Shown: in pieces, positions 46,776 through 55,140 of the stretch | How positions within the stretch are numbered: the first letter of the stretch is position 1 | Layout: the number at the start of each line of letters is the position of its first letter | Origin: Desulfosarcina sp. BuS5 | GTDB lineage: Bacteria > Desulfobacterota > Desulfobacteria > Desulfobacterales > BuS5 | Direction of reading: 5' to 3' | DNA length: 64,000 nucleotides | Assembly (NCBI RefSeq): GCF_028752835.1 | Contig: NZ_CP087952.1 | Span: 2,337,041 to 2,401,040, forward strand | The notes under the pieces: model-generated | What the model saw: only the letters and a program-made list of their open reading frames with translations | Told to the model about the DNA's origin: nothing | Database searches by the model: none | Program-made: the position numbers and the translations under genes

Positions 46776-47297
46776 AATTCGGGGGACACCATACCTATTT
46801 ATTGTTGACTATAAATTGCAATTATCCTCTGAAAGGCTATGGCAAAAATAGTAAGAGTGGCACCGGGGATGCCACATCATATCACTCAAAGAGGGAACAG
46901 ACGGTTACAAACCTTTTTTTCTGATCAGGAATATATTGCCTATATCGATTTGATGAATGAATGGTGCGATGCCCGTGGAGTAGAAATATGGTCCTACTGC
47001 CTGATACCTGATGCATTGGACATGGAGCCGTGCTTTAGTTCATACTAATGCTGGCAAAGATAAGCTTGCGAAAACACAATTTTTAATTCAATTGGTAGAT
47101 AAGGATTGGGCTCGATTTTTGTCGGAAAGTATTACAGCAAAAATGCGGAGTTGATTGCAAAAACATACGAGAACCGGTCGGCCAGCCGGGAATATCCAAT
47201 TTATTGAAAAATTGGAAAAATCGTTGGGTGTGACGCTAAAACATACTAAAAAACCGGGGCGAAAACCGAAGAAATAGGTATGGTGTCCCCTGAATTC
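46776..47297 (+). mobile_element. Defective REP-transposase derivative, copy 4
   Basis: 522 bp with the same inverted ends and internal deletion as copies 2 and 3; inner frame from 46839. It shares with copy 3 the TGA in GCGGAGTTGATTGC, so these two are closest. It abuts a neuD fragment at 47298, and probably removed the rest of that gene. Confidence 0.9.
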
Positions 47298-47458
47298 CAA
47301 AGGTGCTTGTGGAGCATGATGCCAGAATCGACAATCATTGCCACATTTCAACTGGAGCAATCGTTAACGGTGGAGTGAAAATTGGATCAGGAACGTTTTT
47401 TGGAAATAACTCCATGACACGTGAATGTATCGAAATCTGCGATCGTTGTGCAATTTAG
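47298..47458 (+). pseudogene. neuD: NeuD-type acetyltransferase fragment, second locus
   Basis: KVLVEHDARIDNHCHISTG, then IVNGGVKIGSGTFFGNNSMTRE and a stop at 47458. Same hexapeptide region as 39613-39828 but diverged, so it belongs to another neuD copy whose 5' part was replaced by the transposase derivative. No intact neuD remains in the window. Confidence 0.75.
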
Positions 47459-47494
47459 GATGTGTGCGTGTTGAAGGATTTGGAGGCGTTTTAG

Positions 47495-48649
47495 ATGCTT
47501 GACTTAAATTTTGAGATTCATTTTAAAAAATTGCCCTTATGGAAAGGAGTTATAGAGGAACCCTCTATACCAGAATTTTATCCTTTTAGTTTAGGATGGA
47601 ATGAACGTTATATCTGTCAAACTACTTCTAAGGAAATACTGCGGCAAGTTGTAAAATCATATTCAAAAAATGATTATCAACTTATTACATCGCCTCCAGG
47701 AACCTCATCCTGGGGCAATTCCCGTGGGAACATAGCATTAGAATATATTCGGAATTCATTCGGTTCGTTAAACGGTAAAAAGGTTTTGGATATAGGGGGG
47801 GGGACAACATATATCGGAGAAAAATTGTTATCTATGGATAACATTATAGAATATACCATTATGGATCCTGCGCTCAGTAACAAACCACCTACTCCTAAAA
47901 TAAAAATTTTTAGACAATATTTTACATCAGAGACATGTCCTAAAGAAAATTTTGATTTGATTGTAAGCATGAATTGTTTTGAACATGTACCTGACCCAAT
48001 TGATTTTTTACATACTCTTCGTCAGTTGATTCAGCGGCAAAATGGTAAAGCTATTTTGCTATTCCCAGATACGGAAAAGCAGTTACGAAACGGTGATTTT
48101 AACGTTATTTTACATGAACATTTAAGTTATTTTACAAGAAAATCATTTATAAATCTTGCGGACTTTTGTGGTTTGAAAATAATAGACTGTGCCTCTGATA
48201 ACGATTTGTTTTTCTTTACTTTAGGAGTTAAACAAAAAATTGCCCATAATGTTAGAACTATAGATAATATTTTGTTTAAAGCTGCTGAACAATTTGCCCA
48301 GAATTTTGAATATTTTAATAATATGGTCATATCGCTTATTAATGATAACAAAAAAGTTGCGTTACATGGTGCCTGTAACGGACTTAATAATTTATTAGCG
48401 TTATGTAAGTTCCCTAATAGATTTTATGATCATATCTATGTTTTTGATGGAGATGAAAACAAAACAGGTAAATATCTATCGGTATGTCCAAACCCTATTA
48501 TAAGTGCTGATGATTCAAAATACAGAGAAATCGATTGTGTTATTGTATCAGCTATGTCGTTTTATAATCAAATTAGAGATTTTTTAATTTCATATCATGG
48601 GATAGATTCAGATAATATTTATTCTTTATACCCGTTTAAAAATGAATAA
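47495..48649 (+). CDS. Class I SAM-dependent methyltransferase with C-terminal sugar-nucleotide-type domain
   Basis: 384 residues. SAM motif KVLDIGGGTTYIGEKL (about 92-107), FDLIVSMNCFEHVPDP (motif of methyltransferase 23 type), then a C-terminal part with KKVALHGACNGLNNLLAL and YVFDGDENKTGKYL that resembles the second Rossmann domain of sugar C-methyltransferases. Probably modifies a glycan precursor. First gene of the right-hand operon; the stop overlaps the next start by 8 bp. Substrate unknown. Confidence 0.8.
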   Translation: MLDLNFEIHFKKLPLWKGVIEEPSIPEFYPFSLGWNERYICQTTSKEILRQVVKSYSKNDYQLITSPPGTSSWGNSRGNIALEYIRNSFGSLNGKKVLDIGGGTTYIGEKLLSMDNIIEYTIMDPALSNKPPTPKIKIFRQYFTSETCPKENFDLIVSMNCFEHVPDPIDFLHTLRQLIQRQNGKAILLFPDTEKQLRNGDFNVILHEHLSYFTRKSFINLADFCGLKIIDCASDNDLFFFTLGVKQKIAHNVRTIDNILFKAAEQFAQNFEYFNNMVISLINDNKKVALHGACNGLNNLLALCKFPNRFYDHIYVFDGDENKTGKYLSVCPNPIISADDSKYREIDCVIVSAMSFYNQIRDFLISYHGIDSDNIYSLYPFKNE

Positions 48650-49352
48650 CACTGCTATTACATATTTAAAATTTATTTCTAATCAAATTGGACAGGGAAT
48701 CCCATTGGTAGATTTTCATATCCATACCAATTGGACAGATGGGATTCATTCTGTTCAGGAAATGTATGATGCTGCCTGTGAATTAAATTTGAAATGTATT
48801 CTCTTTAGCGAACATGCCAGAAAATCCAGTATTAGTTGGTTTAGATCATTTACAAGTGAAGTCCGTGCGTTGCCTAAAAAACCTTGTCGAGCTCTTGTTG
48901 GTGTTGAAACGCGCGTTATTGACTTTAATGGCAATATAGAAATTGATAATGACATTATCTCATTGTGCGATTTAGTTATCGGCAGCGTTCATAGATTTCC
49001 AGGAAAAGAGGGAGTTCCTTTGCAGTTTAATGAAGTCTCTCAAAACGAAGCACTTGAAATTGAATTTAAACTTGCAGAGAAACTCCTCGATAATCCGTCT
49101 GTTGAAATTTTAGGTCATCCCATGGGAATGTGTTACAGTAAATATGGCATTACTATTCCAGATAGCAAGATGTATCAACTCATAGAGAAGGCAAAAATAA
49201 AAGGTATAGCTTTTGAAGTAAACTCAAAATATTCTGCGGACCCATTAAAATATGTTAAAATGTGTAGGAATATAGGTGCGTTAATTTCTTTAGGTTCTGA
49301 TGCACATTCAAAAAAAGAAGTGGGGAATATAATTAATGTTTGTAAGGAGTAA
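48642..49352 (+). CDS. PHP-domain metal-dependent phosphatase-like protein
   Basis: 236 residues with PHP motifs: LVDFHIHTNWTDGIHSVQEM (H-x-H), LFSEHARKSS (His), GVETRVI (Glu), GHPMGMCY, and LGSDAHSKKEVG at the end. These give a full set of metal ligands. PHP proteins hydrolyse phosphoesters such as histidinol phosphate; the glycan context suggests a sugar or polyol phosphate. Overlaps the previous gene. Confidence 0.85.
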   Translation: MNNTAITYLKFISNQIGQGIPLVDFHIHTNWTDGIHSVQEMYDAACELNLKCILFSEHARKSSISWFRSFTSEVRALPKKPCRALVGVETRVIDFNGNIEIDNDIISLCDLVIGSVHRFPGKEGVPLQFNEVSQNEALEIEFKLAEKLLDNPSVEILGHPMGMCYSKYGITIPDSKMYQLIEKAKIKGIAFEVNSKYSADPLKYVKMCRNIGALISLGSDAHSKKEVGNIINVCKE

Positions 49353-49361
49353 GAATCAGTA

Positions 49362-50402
49362 ATGGATATTATACGTGTGTTAGTAACTGGAGCTGGCAGT
49401 GGTGTTGGTCAGGGAATAATTAAAGCATTGCGGCTTAGCACATTGCGGCTTCACATAATAAGTTCTGACATATCTTCTTTGAACCCTGCATTATTTAGAA
49501 CTGATGAAGCACTTTTGCTTCCGAAAGTAGAATCCGCAGGCGTACTTGATATTATTATCGAGAGAATTAAAAAGGCCAGTATTGACGTTATAATGATTGG
49601 ATCTGAGTTCGACCTCCACTTTTTTGCAAAGTACCGAGAGTATATTGAAGAAGAAACCGGGGCATTAATTGTCGTGTCGCCTATTGATACCGTTAAGATA
49701 GCAGAGGATAAATGGTTGACTGCAGAATTTTTAAGAAAAAATAATCTACCCTTTGCCGATGCCTATCTTCCGTCTGACTTGGAGGATGCAATGATGGTGG
49801 CTAAAAATTGGGGTTATCCATTTGTTCTTAAGACTCGAAGCGGAACATCAAACCGACATGTTCATATTATTAACAGCCTGGATCAGTTTGGTTTATTTTT
49901 TAAGCAAGTTCCTGATCCGATGCTTCAGAAGTTAATAAATACACCAAGTGAATTTTTGAATCATGAATACACCTGTAGCGTATTCAAATGTTTGGATAAA
50001 AGTATTTTAGGGCCTTTTACTGCACGAAGAACACTTCGCGGAGGCAATTCATGGGTAGTTGAAGTCACGCCTTTTGAGCAGCTCTTTCATCTCCTGATCT
50101 CTATAGGAGGTATGCTTCCGATAATGGGATCTTTAAATATACAATTAATGATAGGAAATAATGGGCCCGTTCCTTTTGAATTTAACGCAAGGTTTTCCGG
50201 GACAACGGCCGTGCGAGCATACTTTGGTTTTAATGAACCTGAAATGGCAATTCGTAATTATTTTTTGAAAGAAAAAGTAAAAACGCCAATTATAAAGCAA
50301 GGGATAGCATTTCGTTATCTGGAAGAAGTCTTTGTTGAGAATGCCAAAGCAGACAATGCAGAGGAATTTTTTACAAAGGGGACTGTATGCACATGGTTTT
50401 AA
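49362..50402 (+). CDS. ATP-grasp ligase
   Basis: 346 residues. N-terminal Rossmann-like part (RVLVTGAGSGVGQGIIKALR), then ATP-grasp with KWLTAEFLRKNNLPFADAYL, GYPFVLKTRSGTSNRHVHI (ATP lysine) and MGSLNIQLMIGNNGPVPFEFNARFSGTTAVRA (metal-binding Glu/Asn). It resembles carbamoyl-phosphate-synthase-like ATP-grasp enzymes in capsule loci that ligate an amino acid or acid to a sugar. Acceptor unknown. Overlaps the next gene by 16 bp. Confidence 0.85.
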   Translation: MDIIRVLVTGAGSGVGQGIIKALRLSTLRLHIISSDISSLNPALFRTDEALLLPKVESAGVLDIIIERIKKASIDVIMIGSEFDLHFFAKYREYIEEETGALIVVSPIDTVKIAEDKWLTAEFLRKNNLPFADAYLPSDLEDAMMVAKNWGYPFVLKTRSGTSNRHVHIINSLDQFGLFFKQVPDPMLQKLINTPSEFLNHEYTCSVFKCLDKSILGPFTARRTLRGGNSWVVEVTPFEQLFHLLISIGGMLPIMGSLNIQLMIGNNGPVPFEFNARFSGTTAVRAYFGFNEPEMAIRNYFLKEKVKTPIIKQGIAFRYLEEVFVENAKADNAEEFFTKGTVCTWF

Positions 50403-51313
50403 AAAAAGTAGGCCTAACTGGTGCCTCTGGAATGGTTGGCCGAGGTATGATTGAAGTTTTAAATAAAAATAATGTTCGCTATATAGCCGCTACCAGATCT
50501 AAAATGGAAGTAATTACTCCACAATCGTCATGGGTTAAGCTGGACCTTGCTAAATGGCAAAATATGGAGAAGCTTGATGAAATTTTTCCGGACGTACAGG
50601 CGTTTTTTCATCTTGGTGCATTGGTTCCTAAAACGGCGGAAGATAACCATGCATATGATCGTATTTTTGATGTGAATGTTCGTTCGTGTTTGTATTTAGC
50701 AAGCTGGGCAACTAAAAGGAACATTCCGCTTGTCTTCTTATCAGGCGCTACTGTTTATGCAAATCCAGAACAAAAAGATATCAAAGAACACGACAAAAAA
50801 ACAACTGGAGGATTTGGTGGCTTTTATGGATACAGCAAACTTTTAGCTGAGAAAACATTGCAATATTTTGTTAAAGATGGTTTAAAACTTTGCATTCTAC
50901 GCCCCTCTTCAATTTATGGATACGGTCTTCCAGAAGATAAGATGATCACAAAATTTCTCTTAATTGCTGCACAAAATGAATCAATAGAACTACAGCCGCC
51001 AACCGATGACAAGGTCAATTTACTTCATTCTTATGATGTAGCAAATGCAATGCTGCAATCCTTGTCAAATAAATCTTGGGGAGTTTTCAATATTGCGGAC
51101 AAAACTTCGTATTCCATTCTTAATATTGCGCAAACTTGTGTCAAAATCGTTGGCAAAGGGCACATTAATTTATTGAAAAGAGAAGAAGCAAGGAAACCGA
51201 TTTCTCGTTTTGGGTTGAATTGTAAGTTAGCTCATAAGGCATTCGATTTTCAAACTACACTGCGCCTTGAAGATGGAATTCGAAAGATGTGGCTTGATAT
51301 CGAAAAAATATAA
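50387..51313 (+). CDS. NAD-dependent sugar epimerase/dehydratase
   Basis: 308 residues, extended SDR: KVGLTGASGMVGRGMIEVL nucleotide site, FHLGALVP, LSGATVYAN, catalytic YGYSK and LRPSSIYGYG. Probably a UDP-sugar epimerase or reductase in glycan synthesis; the exact reaction cannot be told. Starts inside the ATP-grasp gene; neuB begins 9 bp after its stop, so it is part of the same transcript. Confidence 0.85.
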   Translation: MHMVLKKVGLTGASGMVGRGMIEVLNKNNVRYIAATRSKMEVITPQSSWVKLDLAKWQNMEKLDEIFPDVQAFFHLGALVPKTAEDNHAYDRIFDVNVRSCLYLASWATKRNIPLVFLSGATVYANPEQKDIKEHDKKTTGGFGGFYGYSKLLAEKTLQYFVKDGLKLCILRPSSIYGYGLPEDKMITKFLLIAAQNESIELQPPTDDKVNLLHSYDVANAMLQSLSNKSWGVFNIADKTSYSILNIAQTCVKIVGKGHINLLKREEARKPISRFGLNCKLAHKAFDFQTTLRLEDGIRKMWLDIEKI

Positions 51314-51322
51314 AAGTGAAAA

Positions 51323-52327
51323 ATGTGTAACAAAATATTCATTATCGCTGAAGCCGGTGTAAATCACAACGGAAGCCTCGAACTTGCTAAAAAGATGATC
51401 GATGTGGCGGCTGAGGCTAGTGCGGATGCGGTCAAATTCCAGACCTTCAAGGCGGAAAAGGTTGTAGGTAGATTCGCTCCAAAGGCGGAATATCAGAAAA
51501 AGGCCACTAATGCTGATGAATCCCAGCTTGGGATGATAAAAAAACTGGAGCTTGATGCGGCGGCCCACCACATGCTTATCGATTACTGCGCCAAGAAGAA
51601 TATCCGTTTTTTATCCACTCCGTTTGACCTTGAAAGCATAGACCTGCTAAATGAGCTTGGCCTTGATATTTTCAAAATACCATCCGGTGAGATTACCAAC
51701 CTCCCCTATCTTCGAAAAATCGGAAAATTGAAAAAAAAAGTAATCATGTCTACAGGAATGTCTGATCTTGGAGAAATTGAGGATGCTCTGCTGATTCTAA
51801 TGAAGGCCGGAACATCGGCTGAAAATATAACCGTTTTACACTGCAATACGGAATACCCGACACCAATCGAGGATGTGAACCTTAAGGCCATGCAAATGAT
51901 TGGCGCTGCGTTTCCCGGCATAAAGATTGGTTATTCCGATCATACCCTCGGAATAGAAATCCCCATTGCCGCCGTGGCCATGGGAGCAACAATTATCGAA
52001 AAACATTTCACTCTTGATAAAAACATGAGCGGCCCTGACCATAAGGCATCTCTTGAACCGGATGAACTTAAAGCCATGGTTTGCGCCATCCGTAATATCG
52101 AAAAAGCCCTTGGCGCTGGTATTAAAAAGCCCAGCCCTTCAGAACTGAAAAACAAGCCAATTGCCCGCAAAAGTATTGTGGCAGCAAAAAATATCCATAA
52201 AGGTGAATCATTTACAGAAGAAAACCTGACAGTAAAACGTCCCGGCACAGGGATCAGCCCTATGCGGTGGGATGAGGTGATAGGGCAGATTGCTCAAAAA
52301 AATTATGAAGAAGATGAACTGATATGA
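51323..52327 (+). CDS. neuB: NeuB/LegI-type nonulosonate (legionaminate) synthase, intact copy B
   Basis: 334 residues: IFIIAEAGVNHNGSLELAKKMI, FQTFKAEKVV, FLSTPFDLESIDLLNELGLDIFKIPSGEITN, STGMSDLGEIEDAL, HCNTEYPTP, GYSDHTLG and EKHFTLDKNMSGPDHKAS, then the antifreeze-like SAF domain (GESFTEENLTVKRPGTGISP). It condenses PEP with the 6-carbon precursor. Full length, unlike copy A at 39854. From 51443 on it is nearly identical in DNA to copy A; before that diverged. The stop overlaps the start of a broken ORF6N gene. Confidence 0.92.
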   Translation: MCNKIFIIAEAGVNHNGSLELAKKMIDVAAEASADAVKFQTFKAEKVVGRFAPKAEYQKKATNADESQLGMIKKLELDAAAHHMLIDYCAKKNIRFLSTPFDLESIDLLNELGLDIFKIPSGEITNLPYLRKIGKLKKKVIMSTGMSDLGEIEDALLILMKAGTSAENITVLHCNTEYPTPIEDVNLKAMQMIGAAFPGIKIGYSDHTLGIEIPIAAVAMGATIIEKHFTLDKNMSGPDHKASLEPDELKAMVCAIRNIEKALGAGIKKPSPSELKNKPIARKSIVAAKNIHKGESFTEENLTVKRPGTGISPMRWDEVIGQIAQKNYEEDELI

Positions 52328-52871
52328 GCGACATTGTGAAGTTTGAGGACTTACATGACCGCATCCTTGAACTCAGAGACGAAAAAGTCTTGCTGGATGC
52401 TGATGTTGCTCAAATATATGTGGTAGAGACGAGGGATATCAATAAGGCCGTGAGCAATAACCCGGATAAATTTCCAGCGGGTTATGTTATTGAACTCTCA
52501 AAAGCGGAAAAGAATGAACTGGTGGAAAATTTCCACCGGTTCAATAGGCTGAAGCATTCTACTGTTAATCCAAAAGCCTTCCCTGAAAAGGGCTTGTACA
52601 TGCTGGCTACCATCCTCAAAAGCCCGCAAGCGGTTCAGGCCACCTGGCGATAATTGAAACCTTTTCCAAAATGCGAAAACTGACTCGTAATATCAAGACC
52701 CTTTCCAACGTCAAGGACAAACATGAGCAACAAGCCCTGATGAAGAAAAGCGGAGAGATGATTGCTGAACTTCTGGATGATGACCTGCAAACAATCGACA
52801 CGGAAACATCAATAGAACTGAACTTTGCTGTTTTGAAGTTTAAGCACACAATAAAAAAGAAAAATAAATGA
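52324..52871 (+). pseudogene. ORF6N-domain (phage antirepressor-like) protein, frameshifted, inside the neu operon
   Basis: IVKFEDLHDRILELRDEKVLLDADVAQIYVVETRDINKAVSNNPDKFP is the ORF6N domain. After LATILKSPQAVQA the frame stops at 52653; the other frame continues HLAIIETFSKMRKLTRNIKTL...KHEQQALMKKSGEMIAELL, the normal C-terminal part, to 52871. It lies between neuB and neuC with overlaps on both sides (52324 and 52868), as if it were an operon member. A remnant of the same gene follows neuB copy A. Confidence 0.82.
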
Positions 52872-54046
52872 GAAAAATTTGTATTATAACAGGTACCCGC
52901 GCCGAATACGGCCTCTTCTACTGGCTAATGAAAAAAATTCAGGCAGATACCGATCTTGAGTTGCAAATCATTGCTACAGGAATGCATCTTTCTCCTGAAT
53001 TTGGCTTGACATACAAGCAGATAGAAAAAGATGGTTTTCAGGTTAACAAAAAAATTGAAATGCTTCTTTCTTCTGATACGCCTGTTGGAATTTCAAAGTC
53101 AATGGGGCTTGGCATGATTGGATTTTCCGAGGCGTATACCGACCTTAAACCGGATATCGTGGTTCTTCTGGGAGACAGGTTTGAGATTTTTTCAGCGGCT
53201 GCCGCAGCTATGATTGCTCGTATTCCCATTGCTCATCTGCATGGAGGTGAAGTAACTGAAGGTGTGATTGATGAGCCGATAAGACATTCAATTACCAAGA
53301 TGTCTCATCTTCACTTTACGGCTGTTGAAGAATACCGGAAACGTGTTATTCAACTGGGTGAAGATCCTGCAAGGGTATTTAACGTCGGGGGTTTGGGGAT
53401 AGACAATATTAAAAAATTTAAATTGTTGAATCTTAATGAATTTGAAGATTCAATCAATTTTAAACTCGGCCGAAAAAATTTTTTAATCACGTTTCATCCG
53501 GTCACCCTTGAGCATAAAACAGCCGAATGTCAGTTTCTGAATCTTTTGGATGCGTTGGATGAACTTGAAGATACGCGATTTATTTTCACAAAACCTAATG
53601 CCGACACAGAAGGCCGTGTTATAATTAAAATAATTGATAATTATGTTTCAAAAAATAGTCATAAATCGATTGCCTTTGTGACTCTCGGACAACTGAGATA
53701 TTTATCCGCCATGCAGTTTGTTGACGGAGTTGTCGGAAATTCTTCCAGTGGGCTTACCGAAGCACCGACATTTAAAATCGGCACAATTAATATAGGTGAC
53801 CGACAACGAGGGAGAATCAAATCCGCCAGCATAATAGATTGTAAGCCTGTGAAAGAAGCAATCCTGTCCGCTGTCAGAAAACTTTATTCAATGGAATTCC
53901 AGATTAAACTCAAGAACGTCAAAAATCCTTATGGTGAGGGCGGCGCGTCAGAAAAAATTAAAAGAACGCTCAAGGAAATTGACTTGGCAGGTATTTTAAA
54001 AAAAAAATTTTATAATATTAATCAATCACGAATAGCGACAGGATAA
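52868..54046 (+). CDS. neuC: NeuC/LegG-type hydrolysing UDP-N-acetylglucosamine 2-epimerase
   Basis: 392 residues: KICIITGTRAEYGLFYWLMK, LGMIGFSEAYTDLKPDIVVLLGDRFEIFSAAAAA, HLHGGEVTEGVIDEPIRHSITKMSHLHFTA, and GNSSSGLTEAP. These are the UDP-binding and catalytic motifs of hydrolysing 2-epimerases. In legionaminate synthesis LegG releases UDP and epimerises the diacetamido sugar. Complete; absent from copy A, where neuB is followed by a BRO gene. 16 bp later comes the CBS-nucleotidyltransferase. Confidence 0.92.
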   Translation: MRKICIITGTRAEYGLFYWLMKKIQADTDLELQIIATGMHLSPEFGLTYKQIEKDGFQVNKKIEMLLSSDTPVGISKSMGLGMIGFSEAYTDLKPDIVVLLGDRFEIFSAAAAAMIARIPIAHLHGGEVTEGVIDEPIRHSITKMSHLHFTAVEEYRKRVIQLGEDPARVFNVGGLGIDNIKKFKLLNLNEFEDSINFKLGRKNFLITFHPVTLEHKTAECQFLNLLDALDELEDTRFIFTKPNADTEGRVIIKIIDNYVSKNSHKSIAFVTLGQLRYLSAMQFVDGVVGNSSSGLTEAPTFKIGTINIGDRQRGRIKSASIIDCKPVKEAILSAVRKLYSMEFQIKLKNVKNPYGEGGASEKIKRTLKEIDLAGILKKKFYNINQSRIATG

Positions 54047-54062
54047 ACCGTGCGGTAAAAAA

Positions 54063-55121
54063 ATGAAAGATATAACCATACATCCCCGAACTACAGTGAA
54101 AAAGGCTATGGAAGCCCTGGACAAAACAGCGGAAAAGGTGCTTTTGGTAGTTGATAAAAACCGGACGTTGATTGGCACTCTGACTGACGGCGATCTCAGA
54201 CGCCATATTTTAAAAGGGAGGGATTTAACCGACATTATCGAAAATGCCTTTTACACAAATCCGGTTTTTATATTTCAGGAAGATTTTGATCCGGATAAGA
54301 TCAAATCTGTTTTTCTGAAAAATAAAATTAACCTGATTCCTGTTTTGGACAAAAACCGCAGGGTGGTGGATTTCATAACCTGGGAAAAGGCGTTTGGGAA
54401 TAACAAAAAGTTGGAAAATCAAAAATTGGATATCCCTGTAGTCATCATGGCCGGGGGCAAGGGGTCACGCCTTGATCCGTTTACCAAGGTCCTCCCTAAA
54501 CCGCTTATCCCGCTTGGTGATAAAACCGTAATTGATCGTATTATCGATAATTTCAGAATTTATGGTATTTATAAATTTCATTTGACAATCCACCACATGT
54601 CAAAAATTATTCGTGCCTATTTTGAAGAAAAAAATCCGAATTATTCCATAGAATTTACCGAGGAGGATGAACCCAGGGGCACAGCCGGCAGCTTGAAACT
54701 GCTTAAAAATAAACTTAACGGACCTTTTTTTGTATCAAACTGTGATATTATTATTGAAGCCGATTATGCTGATATCTTTCGCTTTCATACAAAAAACAGT
54801 TATGACGTCACTCTTGTGGCGTCTGCCAGGCAGTTTAACATTCCCTACGGTATCTGTAACCTGAACGGCAACGGCAGCCTGAAAATGATTCAGGAAAAAC
54901 CGGAGTACAATTTTCTTGTAAATACCGGCTTGTATGTATTAAATCCGGGCGTAATAGATTTGATTCCGGACAATCAGTTGTTTCACATCACCCATTTGAT
55001 TGACAAGGTAAAAGAAAATAACGGCATAACCGGAGTTTATCCGGTTAGTGAAAAAGCCTGGATCGACGTCGGCCAGTGGTCTGAATACCGTAAGGCATTG
55101 AAGGTTATTGAGAATATCTAA
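54063..55121 (+). CDS. CBS-domain nucleotidyltransferase (PtmE-like), intact copy B
   Basis: 352 residues: two CBS motifs (about 1-115; VLLVVDKNRTLIGTLTDGDLRR, INLIPVLDKNRRVVDFI), then an NTP_transferase core with VIMAGGKGSRLDPFTKVLPKPLIPLGDKT (GGKGSR at 131-136), TEEDEPRGTAGSL and CDIII metal site. This arrangement is that of PtmE, which makes GDP-glucosamine in Campylobacter legionaminate synthesis. A GDP-sugar start is thus likely. It is nearly identical to the broken copy at 43008 from 54174 on. Confidence 0.9.
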   Translation: MKDITIHPRTTVKKAMEALDKTAEKVLLVVDKNRTLIGTLTDGDLRRHILKGRDLTDIIENAFYTNPVFIFQEDFDPDKIKSVFLKNKINLIPVLDKNRRVVDFITWEKAFGNNKKLENQKLDIPVVIMAGGKGSRLDPFTKVLPKPLIPLGDKTVIDRIIDNFRIYGIYKFHLTIHHMSKIIRAYFEEKNPNYSIEFTEEDEPRGTAGSLKLLKNKLNGPFFVSNCDIIIEADYADIFRFHTKNSYDVTLVASARQFNIPYGICNLNGNGSLKMIQEKPEYNFLVNTGLYVLNPGVIDLIPDNQLFHITHLIDKVKENNGITGVYPVSEKAWIDVGQWSEYRKALKVIENI

Positions 55122-55140
55122 ATGATAGAAAGGATGAAAA

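Noticed and set aside
28835-47458. CRISPR array among the many repeats
   Set aside because: Repeats are dispersed copies of mobile elements; there is no regular repeat-spacer pattern and no cas gene.
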